Assembly (NCBI GenBank): GCA_927362715.1
Contig: CAKMIX010000005.1
Span: forward strand, 1-64,000
From: an uncultured Clostridia bacterium
GTDB lineage: Bacteria; Bacillota; Clostridia; Oscillospirales; Acutalibacteraceae
Length of the DNA stretch: 64,000 bases
Direction: 5' to 3'
The notes beneath the pieces are model-generated. The model searched no databases. It was not told the DNA's origin and saw only the letters and a program-made list of their open reading frames with translations. Below, in pieces: positions 41,611-49,643 of the stretch. A program made the position numbers and the translations under genes. Position 1 is the first letter of the stretch. Each line of letters starts with the position of its first letter.

Positions 41611-42963
41611 TCACATGGTCTGCTGCCAAGTCTGTTCTTCTTCGTGATCGTCCTCGGCGTGGCCTTGGGCGATTTTCTTTTGCTGCTTCTTACGGAGTGT
41701 TTTCCTGTCTGTATGCGGGAGCATGGTGGTGCTGTCCATCACGGGAGCAGCAGGCTGAGACTGCTCCAGACGGTATCCAAGCCCCACCACAGCAGAAGCA
41801 ATGCTGCTGTCCCCATCAGCAGGACCGCCCATGTGGGACCATCCAGGTGCGGCAGCCGCAGTTTGGGCAGTCTGATGCCGTGCAGAGAAAAATGCTTCTC
41901 TTTCCGTTTCCCAGCCTGTTCGTTCATCTGCTCCAGATGCTTCACCGCTTTCAGAAGCTCCTCCATCTGCGTCCGAGTCGGGAGCTGCGCCAGCAGTTCG
42001 CTGGTCTTCTTGAGATGTGCGGTCTGTCTCTCCGCATGATACCCCAGCGCGCAGAGGTCGCTCAGCAGATCCTCCCACTCCGCTTTCGTGGGATGCACTT
42101 CGGGAGGCGGTATCAGCTCCTGCGCCGGAGGCTGCGTAGTCTGTACCATCTGTGTAGGTCGGTTCTTCTCCAACAGCTCGTCCATAGATAATTTCTTCTC
42201 TGATCCTGAATTCATATTCCATATTCTCCTTCAGATATTTGTCCCCGAACAGCAGGCGGTCACGGCACTGCCAGCCGCTGGGTGTGGTGTAGGTGATATT
42301 CCGCCGGGAGGTTTCCCAGCGTACCTTGTAGCCCTCGCTCTCCATCAGCGCAATAAACTCCTCACGGTTAGAGGCGTGGCGCATACAGTCGTTGATGATA
42401 TTCATGAGCTGCAGTTTTTTGCTCTGGCCACGGGCGGCCGTATGATACTCGCCAACCGTCATAGTCTTCGTTTTCTGCTTCCTATCCTTGGGCTGGAACA
42501 CAGGGAGAGAAAACTCCATACAGACCTGATCGTTGCGCTGCCGCAGTTCCTGGAGCTGCTCCTTTGCGATGTGCAGCTTCTTTCCTGTATCGAAGTTAAC
42601 GGAGTTGATGAGGAAGTGGGAATGAATGTGTTCCCGGTCTGTGTGGGTGCAGACCAGAACTTCATAGCCCTCATAGTACTCAGCCAGCTTCAATGCCGCT
42701 GCATGGGCGGTGACAGGGTCGACCACTTCGCCTTTGGGGAAGCTCTGCACCATGTGGTAGAACAGCACGCCGTCAGTTTTGTGATGCAGCCGCTTGGTAG
42801 TCATGAAGTCCGCGTAGACAGATTCCGGCTGGCAGTTGATGCCTGTAACCAACTGCTGCCCCTCAAACTCAGTTTTCTTGTCCTGCATGGTGTACCGCAT
42901 CACGGCTCCCATACATCCGTTGGTCTGGCCCCGCTTGTAATTGGTGAAGCTGATAATCGCCAT
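41611..42963 (-). CDS. Relaxase/mobilization nuclease (MOBP-like)
   Basis: A 450-residue relaxase. The N-terminal catalytic domain begins AIISFTNYKRGQTNGCMGAVM; the metal-binding histidines are in HIHSHFLINSVNFDTGKK; a Tyr near residue 24 (MRYTM) is the likely nicking residue. From about residue 275 the sequence becomes Ala/Gly/Ser/Glu-rich and of low complexity, because a second gene (41739-42215) uses the same DNA in another frame. The final segment (HAEDDHEEEQTWQQTM) again looks like the conserved end of this relaxase family, so the frame is open to the end for a reason. Confidence 0.88.
   Translation of the reverse strand: MAIISFTNYKRGQTNGCMGAVMRYTMQDKKTEFEGQQLVTGINCQPESVYADFMTTKRLHHKTDGVLFYHMVQSFPKGEVVDPVTAHAAALKLAEYYEGYEVLVCTHTDREHIHSHFLINSVNFDTGKKLHIAKEQLQELRQRNDQVCMEFSLPVFQPKDRKQKTKTMTVGEYHTAARGQSKKLQLMNIINDCMRHASNREEFIALMESEGYKVRWETSRRNITYTTPSGWQCRDRLLFGDKYLKENMEYEFRIREEIIYGRAVGEEPTYTDGTDYAASGAGADTASRSASHESGVGGSAERPLRAGVSCGETDRTSQEDQRTAGAAPDSDADGGASESGEASGADERTGWETEREAFFSARHQTAQTAAAAPGWSHMGGPADGDSSIASAVVGLGYRLEQSQPAAPVMDSTTMLPHTDRKTLRKKQQKKIAQGHAEDDHEEEQTWQQTM
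41739..42215 (-). CDS. Membrane-anchored protein nested within the relaxase gene
   Basis: A 158-residue protein read in a different frame wholly inside the relaxase gene. It has its own ribosome site (AAGGAG ten bases before ATG 42215). It begins MNSGSEKKLSMDELLEKN, has a Pro/Gln-rich stretch (QTTQPPAQELIPPPEV), a helical region (LLKAVKHLEQMNEQAGKRKEK), and ends in one long or two short membrane segments (WAVLLMGTAALLLLWWGL). Composition is protein-like while the relaxase frame here is low-complexity, so both frames appear to be used. It may anchor the relaxosome at the membrane; that is inference. Confidence 0.75.
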   Translation of the reverse strand: MNSGSEKKLSMDELLEKNRPTQMVQTTQPPAQELIPPPEVHPTKAEWEDLLSDLCALGYHAERQTAHLKKTSELLAQLPTRTQMEELLKAVKHLEQMNEQAGKRKEKHFSLHGIRLPKLRLPHLDGPTWAVLLMGTAALLLLWWGLDTVWSSLSLLLP

Positions 42964-43023
42964 TCCTCACCACCGCTTTCGTTCAAGGATCAACCGAACA
43001 GCAGCGCAGAGTTCAGAGAACGC

Positions 43024-43278
43024 CTAGCGTACACCGTCCAGATTGACCACCGTGACGCGTCCCATGTGCGCCAGAGTAACGAGCTGATTCAGATTTCTGC
43101 CGATGGACTTCAGCTCCTTGAGCACTTCTTTTAGTCCATCGACGACCACTACCTGCTTTCCCAGACAGCAGGCTGTCACATAATCGCTCATGGACATTCC
43201 GGAGTGTTTCGCCAGTTCTTTGATGGTCTCCCGGTCTGCGGATGCCATCCGGGTGCTGAATTTGATATCTTTTTTCAT
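43024..43278 (-). CDS. mobC: MobC-like relaxosome accessory protein
   Basis: An 84-residue protein. It begins KKDIKFSTRMASADRETI, a ribbon-helix-helix-like segment (IKELAKHSGMSMSDYVTACCLG), then the MobC block LKSIGRNLNQLVTLAHMG. MobC assists the relaxase in opening DNA at oriT. The start at 43278 has GGAGG seven bases upstream; the long frame upstream is not translated. It is followed by the relaxase 60 bases later. Confidence 0.85.
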   Translation of the reverse strand: MKKDIKFSTRMASADRETIKELAKHSGMSMSDYVTACCLGKQVVVVDGLKEVLKELKSIGRNLNQLVTLAHMGRVTVVNLDGVR

Positions 43279-43480
43279 GTCGTTTCCTCCAGTCTTTCGT
43301 AAAAATGGGGTGTGGGGCAGCGCCCCGCAAACAAGCGGAAGGCGGGCGGCGGCTTTGCCGACGACCAGACAAACGCGATGCTGGCCACCTCCAAGGAGGT
43401 GATTTCCCCGCACCGGACACCCACGCTCCTCCTTCGGCCACAAACGGCCCAACACAGCGTTTTTCTTGCTTTGCGGGGGT
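43279..43480. other. Candidate oriT region upstream of mobC
   Basis: A 200-base gene-free gap upstream of mobC, where oriT usually lies in MOBP elements. It holds a perfect 16-bp palindrome (CACCTCC-AA-GGAGGTG, 43386-43401), GGGGC-A-GCGCCCC near 43316, and a distant inverted pair (GGTGTGGGG near 43309, CCCCGCACC near 43407). I cannot place the nic site. Confidence 0.4.
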
Positions 43481-44551
43481 TTACTCGCCATACTCGGAAA
43501 TCGCCCGCAAATCGCTGCACAGCGCCCCGGCAGGGTCAACAGGGTCGACCGCCGGGACACCCTGGGTATCGTCACTTTCGGCACGCTGCAGCTCAATGAG
43601 CCGCCTTCCGTTGCTACGGCGCACCACAGCCGAAATGCCGATTTTCCTTAGTGCGTCAAGGTTTTGCAGGATTTGTCGGGATACTTTCTTGGGTGACATG
43701 CGCTCCACCCCCACAGGGTCGATTCGTTCAGACAGCTCTGTGGGAGTGCCGATAAATGTTGTTCTGCTGCTCATAAATGCAGAGAGGAGAACAACGATTT
43801 GTCCCTCCAATAGCTCCGGTTGTGTCCGGCTGTCCGACACCAGCTCCCACACATTTTCACCGTTGCGCTCCAGTGTCAGCTCTCGGTATTTAATGTCACG
43901 ACCAATACAGGAGAGCTTTGCCCTGCCGCTTCCCCGCCGTTCCTCCACCAGCGTGAAGCTGGAATCCACCGCACCGCTGATGGCGGTGGTACCGGAGATG
44001 CGATTGAACACATCGTCAGCGCTCTCCTTGCGCAGATGATGGATCAGCAGGATGGCGATGCCGTGGGTATCTGCGATCCGTTTCAACACAGACAGATCGC
44101 GGTAGTCGTTTGCGTAGGTTGCGTCGCGAGCCGGACGAACCATCTGCAGCGTGTCGATGATAACCAGTACCGTATCCGGGTGGGCGGTGAGGAATGTTTC
44201 CACCTGCTCCTCCAGCCCCTGTCCAATGAGGGCGCACTCCGTGCAGAAGTGGACGCTACTTGGCGCATCCTCGGTGATCTCAAAGAGCCGGTTCTGGATA
44301 CGGAGAACGGAATCCTCCAGGCAGAGATAGAGAGTGGTGCCTTGCTTCACAGACATCCCCCAGACGGGTTCGCCCTTGGCCACCATGACGGACAGCCACA
44401 GGGCCAGCCAGGACTTACCCACCTTGGGGGAGCCCGCAAGGATGTGCAGCCCCTGGGACAGTAGCGTGTCCACCACGAAGTTGAGCGGCGTCAGCGGCAG
44501 GCTCATCAGGCTCTCGCCGTCGATGGTTTGCAGTCGTTTTGTTTTACTCAT
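43481..44551 (-). CDS. RepA-like AAA ATPase/helicase (RecA fold)
   Basis: A 356-residue RecA-fold ATPase of the AAA_25/RepA type. Walker A is LAGSPKVGKSWLAL, Walker B is TVLVIIDTLQMV, and LIHHLRKESADD with ISGTTAISGAVDSS follow, as in hexameric RepA helicases. A C-terminal winged-helix-like segment lies near residues 245-330. It probably serves replication or strand unwinding of the excised element. I chose ATG 44551 because AAGGGG is nine bases away; the ATG at 44560 is too close. It is first in the mobilization operon and divergent from the DUF6076 gene. Confidence 0.85.
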   Translation of the reverse strand: MSKTKRLQTIDGESLMSLPLTPLNFVVDTLLSQGLHILAGSPKVGKSWLALWLSVMVAKGEPVWGMSVKQGTTLYLCLEDSVLRIQNRLFEITEDAPSSVHFCTECALIGQGLEEQVETFLTAHPDTVLVIIDTLQMVRPARDATYANDYRDLSVLKRIADTHGIAILLIHHLRKESADDVFNRISGTTAISGAVDSSFTLVEERRGSGRAKLSCIGRDIKYRELTLERNGENVWELVSDSRTQPELLEGQIVVLLSAFMSSRTTFIGTPTELSERIDPVGVERMSPKKVSRQILQNLDALRKIGISAVVRRSNGRRLIELQRAESDDTQGVPAVDPVDPAGALCSDLRAISEYGE

Positions 44552-44701
44552 TAGGATCATCCCCTTTTAAAAAAAGATAAGGACAGAACCACACGGCCAT
44601 CGTGGCTCATGTCCTTTCACTTGATTATTGGGGGAATTTTGATAAAATGAGAATATCGCAAGACAGGCAGAAAACAGATATAGGACAGAGGGGGCGGCCC
44701 T

Positions 44702-45826
44702 ATGCCACTGGGTATCCAACAGAACAACAACCTCCTGCATCTGACAATGGATGTCTGGCAAGATCAGATCTTTTTCAACGAGACCGTCTACCCGGCCGGC
44801 CACTTTGCCGCTGAACTGTTGAATGTTCCCGAGGAGACTATGCGGGAACTGGTCACCCACGGGGGCGCCATCAGCCATCAAGTGGAGGCCCTGGCCCTGG
44901 CCGGGCGAGGTGTATTTATCAAACTGCTGGACGGGACCCGCGCCTCTTTGGAGAATCTGCTGGACGCCCTGTGGCACTGTCCGCCGTACAGCCTGATGGA
45001 CAAAGGGCAGGAGCAGCACACATTGGAGGTGCTGTTTTCCCCGGCATCCCACAATGATCTGCTGAAGCCAGCTTCGCCCGTCCGGGAATTTTTCTTCCGC
45101 TATCTGGTCGCCGCCTTCAGCATCCCCCTGGGCATCCAGCACTTCGCCGTGGCGGCACGATATTTTGAGGAGGGCTATCTGCGGCGGCTGAAAAAGCGGA
45201 CGGAGACCTTCTTCGCCATGGCTGCTCACGACTGCTTCAACAGCGAATGGTTCTGGAGTATGATGCGCGATTTGCCGGTACCGGATGTCGAGCCATTCAC
45301 CATCACACCGGATCTGAGATCCTCCTATGTCTTTGCCCGACACCCGAAACAGGAAAAGGAAACCGTATTTGTGAACCGGTATTTCTTTGACCATGCCATC
45401 AGCTTCTACATTTTTGACCTGATGAACGGACTGCAGCACGGCCATGCGCCCAGCCGGTGCTGCGGCTGCGGAACATACTTTCTCACCACCAACGGCCATA
45501 TGCCTAAATACTGCGATGGCATTGCTCCCCAGGACCCCCGCATGACCTGCCGGCAGTACGGCGCCATGATGCGGCAGAAGGAGCAAAACAAACAGCACCC
45601 GGTCTACCGCCTGTTCACCACCCGCACCAACACCATCCGCAAGCACCACCAGAGAGGAAAAATCTCCGACGAGCTGCGCAATGAAGCGCTGTATATAGCG
45701 GAGAGCCTGCGGGATAAGGCGCTCATGGACAACGACTATGCCGCCAGCGGCTATGCAAAGGACATGGAGCAGGAAGCGATCTATGCTCAGGCGAGAGCGC
45801 GCATTGCCCGGGAGAACCGGCCATGA
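44702..45826 (+). CDS. DUF6076-like protein with cysteine-rich motif
   Basis: A 374-residue protein. The N-terminal 250 residues are alpha/beta and featureless. Near residue 257 there is a zinc-finger-like block, CCGCGTYFLTTNGHMPKYC, with a further Cys (MTCRQYG), followed by a helical, basic C-terminus. It recalls the CGNR/ABATE-type RNA- or DNA-binding fingers and the DUF6076 family of Clostridia mobile elements. It overlaps the sigma-like gene by four bases (ATGA), so the pair is coupled. Function unknown. Confidence 0.65.
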   Translation: MPLGIQQNNNLLHLTMDVWQDQIFFNETVYPAGHFAAELLNVPEETMRELVTHGGAISHQVEALALAGRGVFIKLLDGTRASLENLLDALWHCPPYSLMDKGQEQHTLEVLFSPASHNDLLKPASPVREFFFRYLVAAFSIPLGIQHFAVAARYFEEGYLRRLKKRTETFFAMAAHDCFNSEWFWSMMRDLPVPDVEPFTITPDLRSSYVFARHPKQEKETVFVNRYFFDHAISFYIFDLMNGLQHGHAPSRCCGCGTYFLTTNGHMPKYCDGIAPQDPRMTCRQYGAMMRQKEQNKQHPVYRLFTTRTNTIRKHHQRGKISDELRNEALYIAESLRDKALMDNDYAASGYAKDMEQEAIYAQARARIARENRP

Positions 45827-46788
45827 GCATGTACCACTGTGACACTCCCTGCCCCAGCAACGAGCAACTGGCCCAGCGCATACAGGACGGCGATCCGCAG
45901 GCCGCACCGCTCCTGCTTTCCCAGAATGAGGGATACCTGACCATGCTGGCCACAAGCTACTGCGAGCAGTTTTCTCAGGACTTTCTGGTGGACGACCTCA
46001 AGCAGGAGGGGGCGCTGGCACTGCTGGATGCGGCGACGCGGTTTGATTTCTCCTATGGAACAAAGCTGCTGACCTATGCGACCCCCGCCATTGAGACGGC
46101 CATGCGGGACTGCGCCGCCCAGGGTTCTTTCTCTCTGTCGCTCCCGATGGACCGTTACCGCCAGCTGCGCCAGGTAGCTTTCCTCTATGCCACCCATGAG
46201 GGGGACATAGAAACAGATCTTCTGCCGGCCATTCAAGAGAAGCTGACGGTCTCCGCCAAAGTCGCCAGGCGTCTGCTGGAAGAATACCGTACCGTGTTTC
46301 AGGTCGAGTGTTTGGGCGAGGGCGTCTTTGACCTGGGGTATGGCGGCGACCCAGCCAGGGCCTATGACCGCTTCGTGCGGCGGACGCTGCTCCTCCAGCG
46401 TATGGAGGAAGTGCTGAGCCCCAGAGAGCTGAATTTGGTGCGCTGTTATCTGGGGATCGGCCAACCTGATGAACAAGGGATGACCTTTCAAGAATTGGCT
46501 ATCCGGCTGAACTACAACGGCCCCAGTGGTGCGGAGAAGGCGTATAAGAGTGCCATTCGGAAACTGAGGAAGCAGTTGAACGGCGGCACTTACGGCCAGT
46601 GGCTCTTCATCCAGAAAGCCATTCACAGGGCCAGAGCGGAGGCAGAGGCTGATTCTGGTTACTATGTGCCGCCGCAGACCACCTGGCTGGACGAAAAGGA
46701 ACTGGCGGAGCGATTTCTCTGTGAAGTCGTTTCGCTGATCCATGTCCATGAGATATTCAGCGACGCATTAGAGCCAAAAACAGAATAA
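45823..46788 (+). CDS. Sigma-70-like RNA polymerase sigma factor of the mobile element
   Basis: A 321-residue protein. Region 2 is visible at about residues 55-95 (DDLKQEGALALLDAATRFD, then LLTYATPAIETAMRD), the core-binding and -10 segment. Region 4 lies at about 195-250 (LSPRELNLVRCYLGIG ... MTFQELAIRLNYNGPSGAEK). Region 3 is poorly conserved. This is the sigma-70 layout, so it may direct polymerase to element genes. It is coupled to the DUF6076 gene and followed by a strong terminator. Promoters it uses are unknown. Confidence 0.75.
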   Translation: MSMYHCDTPCPSNEQLAQRIQDGDPQAAPLLLSQNEGYLTMLATSYCEQFSQDFLVDDLKQEGALALLDAATRFDFSYGTKLLTYATPAIETAMRDCAAQGSFSLSLPMDRYRQLRQVAFLYATHEGDIETDLLPAIQEKLTVSAKVARRLLEEYRTVFQVECLGEGVFDLGYGGDPARAYDRFVRRTLLLQRMEEVLSPRELNLVRCYLGIGQPDEQGMTFQELAIRLNYNGPSGAEKAYKSAIRKLRKQLNGGTYGQWLFIQKAIHRARAEAEADSGYYVPPQTTWLDEKELAERFLCEVVSLIHVHEIFSDALEPKTE

Positions 46789-46830
46789 GCAGTGCGGCAC
46801 CAGGCTTTGTCCTGATACCGCACTGCTTTT
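46789..46830. terminator. Bidirectional terminator between the sigma-like and DUF6550-like genes
   Basis: Arms GCAGTGCGGCACCAGG (46789-46804) and CCTGATACCGCACTGC (46811-46826), near-perfect, 6-base loop, then TTTTCATTT. It serves converging genes. Confidence 0.88.
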
Positions 46831-46833
46831 CAT

Positions 46834-47295
46834 TTATCCCATGATCCCGATTTTATTGCCGTTCTCGTACATATCCTCGGCGTATTCCGCATGGTTGGGT
46901 CCCTGGCTTTCTATCCAGCCGAAGCCTGGCACATAGACCATGTTGTCCGGTTCGCTGTCAGGTACCGGGGCAGGCTCCGGTTCTTGCTGCGGTGTGGCAT
47001 CCTGTTCAGAGGGAGCCTGTACTTCGCTCTCTGGGGGCGTTTGAGCAGGCGATGGCTCCGAGACAATGTCAGCTTCCTCGACCAGTTCCGGCAGTGTTGC
47101 TTCCGTCTTTTCTTCCTCTGGCGATATGACTTCTTCCATCTCTGCTATCTCCGGAATTTCGGGCTGTGTGGCGATTACAACGGCTGGCGTGGGCAGTGCG
47201 GGTGTTTCCCCGGCTGGTTGCTGCTGTGGCCACACAGCGGCAACCAGGGCCAGACAGGCGGCGAACACTGCGGCAGTGACGATTCGTTTCTTCAT
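46834..47295 (-). CDS. Exported Pro/Glu-rich protein, DUF6550-like
   Basis: A 153-residue protein with a signal peptide or membrane anchor (KKRIVTAAVFAACLALVAAV), a long Pro/Glu/Ala/Thr-rich stretch (PSPAQTPPESEVQAPSEQD and similar), and a short conserved-looking end (MVYVPGFGWIESQG ... NGNKIGIMG). The VPGFGWI-type ending is seen in DUF6550 proteins of Clostridia mobile elements. Function unknown. It overlaps the next gene upstream by four bases. Confidence 0.65.
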   Translation of the reverse strand: MKKRIVTAAVFAACLALVAAVWPQQQPAGETPALPTPAVVIATQPEIPEIAEMEEVISPEEEKTEATLPELVEEADIVSEPSPAQTPPESEVQAPSEQDATPQQEPEPAPVPDSEPDNMVYVPGFGWIESQGPNHAEYAEDMYENGNKIGIMG

Positions 47296-47612
47296 GGTTC
47301 TTCCTCCTTTCCAGACATGGAAAGAGCGCCCGATCTCTTCGCCGTACAGCGAGAGACTGAGCGCTCTTTTTCATATTGATTCATTTCCATGGAGAGCTGC
47401 CACGCCAGCTCAAATCCAGAGATAAAGCTGTCGATGGAGCGTTCCTCTGCCATCAAACTCTGGGCATCCATGATTCGTAGTACCAGCCGCCGTTCCGGCT
47501 TCTCCAGCACTTGAATGAGTGCCTGGTGGCATTCTTTCACTTCCTGCTTCTGCTCCGAAAACTCAGGCGGGGTATAGAAGCAGTCATACAGGGTCTTAAG
47601 TCGTGTTTTCAT
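47292..47612 (-). CDS. DUF6809-like hypothetical protein
   Basis: A 106-residue soluble protein, rich in Glu and Gln. It shares the segment IDSFISGFELAWQL with the protein at 2830-3129 (LDSFLVGFRLGAKM), and both fit DUF6809. I chose the ATG at 47612, eight bases after AGGAGG. It is co-transcribed with the DUF6550-like gene. Function unknown; occurrence in two unrelated elements of one window suggests a common accessory role. Confidence 0.6.
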   Translation of the reverse strand: MKTRLKTLYDCFYTPPEFSEQKQEVKECHQALIQVLEKPERRLVLRIMDAQSLMAEERSIDSFISGFELAWQLSMEMNQYEKERSVSRCTAKRSGALSMSGKEEEP

Positions 47613-47828
47613 GCGTTGCACCTCCTGGTAGCAACACACAATATCACAGGACGAGGGGAATAGCCAACAAAATATTTTAAAAATCACTTGTAAAGCAAAA
47701 AGCGTTTAGATTCGCGATAACTTTAATTTATACAATCGAAACAACTCGTGAAAAAGCGAAATGTGTTGAAAACAGATGTGGTTTGTAGTAGTATAATTTT
47801 ATAAATCCTTCTTATTCGGGGTGAAACC

Positions 47829-48062
47829 ATGAAAGTAACTTACAAAAAATTATGGGTCCTTTGCGCTGAACGAGAGATGAGCAAAGCTGAGCTTCGCAAG
47901 CGTGCAGGACTTTCTTCTGCTACTTTCACTAAACTTCGCAAAAATCAAGAAGTAAATCTATCGGTTCTCCTTAAAATTGCAGATGTTATGAATTGTAATG
48001 CAGGAGAAATGATGGATTTTATCAGAGATGACACATCGGCTTACAATTCCGAGTCGTTGTAA
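47829..48062 (+). CDS. Small XRE-family regulator of the helicase operon
   Basis: A 77-residue Cro/C1-type helix-turn-helix protein (LCAEREMSKAELRKRAGLSS ... VLLKIADVMNCNAGEMMDFI), of the YozG-like short type. It lies 21 bases upstream of the CoiA-like gene on the same strand and is first in the operon, so it is the likely repressor of the system. The AT-rich region 47613-47828 in front of it should hold the promoter (a TATAAT-like stretch near 47792), but no clear operator is visible. Confidence 0.8.
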   Translation: MKVTYKKLWVLCAEREMSKAELRKRAGLSSATFTKLRKNQEVNLSVLLKIADVMNCNAGEMMDFIRDDTSAYNSESL

Positions 48063-48083
48063 CAAGAACGAGGGTGACGAGGG

Positions 48084-49643
48084 ATGCCATTAACTCATGT
48101 ATGCGTGTGGGATTCTAAAATTGGATATCGTCGTATCACGGTAAAAGAGGCTTGCAAGATGTATCCCTATGGTGCATCAGCACGAAGCGGCCATTTTGTG
48201 TGTGAATTATGCGCACAAAATGTTTTACTTACCGCCCCTGGTATGAATGTTCAACACTTCCGTCATGATCCGGCCTCTCCCAATAAAGAATGCGACGAAC
48301 GCCAAGCCTCTTTTGATCCAAACTACGGTCGATCGCTACGAGCACTTAACAGCCATATAATGCCTTTGCGTCTTGTTGTAACAGGATCGATGTTTTCTCT
48401 ACAATTAGGGTTCTTCTACCCTCCAGACAACAAGGCACACTGCGACAAAATTAAGATAGCCGGAGATTCACACCAAGTTTATGAGTACTCGTTTGAGCGA
48501 ATTGAGCGGATTGGAACCACCTACTTGAGTGTTGGCTCTATTCCAAGCCAGATTTACTGTGTTGAATATATAAATGCTAATCCCGAATTAAGAAGATTTT
48601 GGTCCAACAATATACCGGGAATCAACCAGGCTGGCTCCTTCTTTGACGGACAAACTGGCCAGATTCTACAATCTGGCGGAAAGGCGTATGCCGGAAATTT
48701 CTATTATTTATTGCAACGGCATCCAATATATACTTTCCCTGCAGATATCGAAGCAATAGAAATAGCCAAAACGCGCGCAAACTCTTTCAATAGTTGGTAT
48801 TTATATAAAATTTGCATTAAAAGGTTTTCAGAACGCTCCGCAAAGTTTTTCCTTAAATATGCTATTTTCTTAACTGAAAAACCAACCAAATTCTATCCTA
48901 TATGGCCAGCATACATCCAGAATCCGTATTTTATATACCACAACTCAGCGGAATTTTACTTCTATTTATGCGGTGATGATGCCGAACTGAAATCATACCC
49001 CGCAACTGCGAATGTGCTGGGTACTCAAGACGGGAAATTATACAAGCTCTATACCAGGGAAAGAGAACAGTTAATCTCACTTGGAAAATCTGGAGCATTG
49101 GGATTCTCCTATTTGGTAAAGCAACCCCTGCGCAAAAAGGCACCGTTACCAGCAATAATCATATCTGATCATTCTGGCAACACGCTAAATGAAGAGAGCT
49201 ATGTAAAACTTCCTAAATTAAAGTGCATATCAGTTTCTTGCCCGTATGATGGGAAGGCTGTGGTTCAAAGAAATGGTAAGACTGAATATATCTACAAGCT
49301 TTCTGGCGAGGAGCAATTAACAATCGATGGACTATCATTTGGCACAGAGATACATTTTTATCAAGGCTGCGACTACATCCGCTCCATTCGTTTTGAGAAG
49401 GAAACCGTCAACATGGATGTTATGGTGCTGGATGCTGTACTTGTCAAAAAATTGAGCTCTTGCTCTGGCCCGATGATTCCTGTAACGCATGCGGTTGGAA
49501 GTTTTGTCAGTAAATTCTCAAAATATCCCCAAACACAAAAGTGGCTCTGCATGGCTTTGCGGCGAGGCGAAATTTCCCGCACAGCTTTACATTTGCTCAG
49601 GAAAACCATTCAAAATAATTTTGGGAGGGATAATAATGGTTGA
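48084..49643 (+). CDS. CoiA-like zinc-binding protein of putative defence system
   Basis: A 519-residue protein. The N-terminus resembles the zinc-binding start of competence protein CoiA: C40, C43, then H58 and H61 in VQHFRHD and C70 (CELCAQNVLLT ... KECDERQ). CoiA proteins have a restriction-endonuclease-like domain next to it; here the following region (SLRALNSHIMPLRLVV) is a possible equivalent, but I cannot point to catalytic residues. The rest is beta-rich and unrecognised. Codon use is AT-rich, unlike the element backbone. It overlaps the next gene by eight bases. Plausible role: DNA binding or cleavage with the helicase. Confidence 0.6.
   Translation: MPLTHVCVWDSKIGYRRITVKEACKMYPYGASARSGHFVCELCAQNVLLTAPGMNVQHFRHDPASPNKECDERQASFDPNYGRSLRALNSHIMPLRLVVTGSMFSLQLGFFYPPDNKAHCDKIKIAGDSHQVYEYSFERIERIGTTYLSVGSIPSQIYCVEYINANPELRRFWSNNIPGINQAGSFFDGQTGQILQSGGKAYAGNFYYLLQRHPIYTFPADIEAIEIAKTRANSFNSWYLYKICIKRFSERSAKFFLKYAIFLTEKPTKFYPIWPAYIQNPYFIYHNSAEFYFYLCGDDAELKSYPATANVLGTQDGKLYKLYTREREQLISLGKSGALGFSYLVKQPLRKKAPLPAIIISDHSGNTLNEESYVKLPKLKCISVSCPYDGKAVVQRNGKTEYIYKLSGEEQLTIDGLSFGTEIHFYQGCDYIRSIRFEKETVNMDVMVLDAVLVKKLSSCSGPMIPVTHAVGSFVSKFSKYPQTQKWLCMALRRGEISRTALHLLRKTIQNNFGRDNNG

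Noticed and set aside
42088-43134. A 348-residue plus-strand frame opposite the relaxase and mobC
   Set aside because: Antisense to two recognised mobilization genes and spanning the gap between them; no domain.
44567-45955. A 462-residue minus-strand frame opposite the DUF6076 gene
   Set aside because: Antisense shadow; the plus-strand gene has a ribosome site, coupling to the next gene and a cysteine motif.
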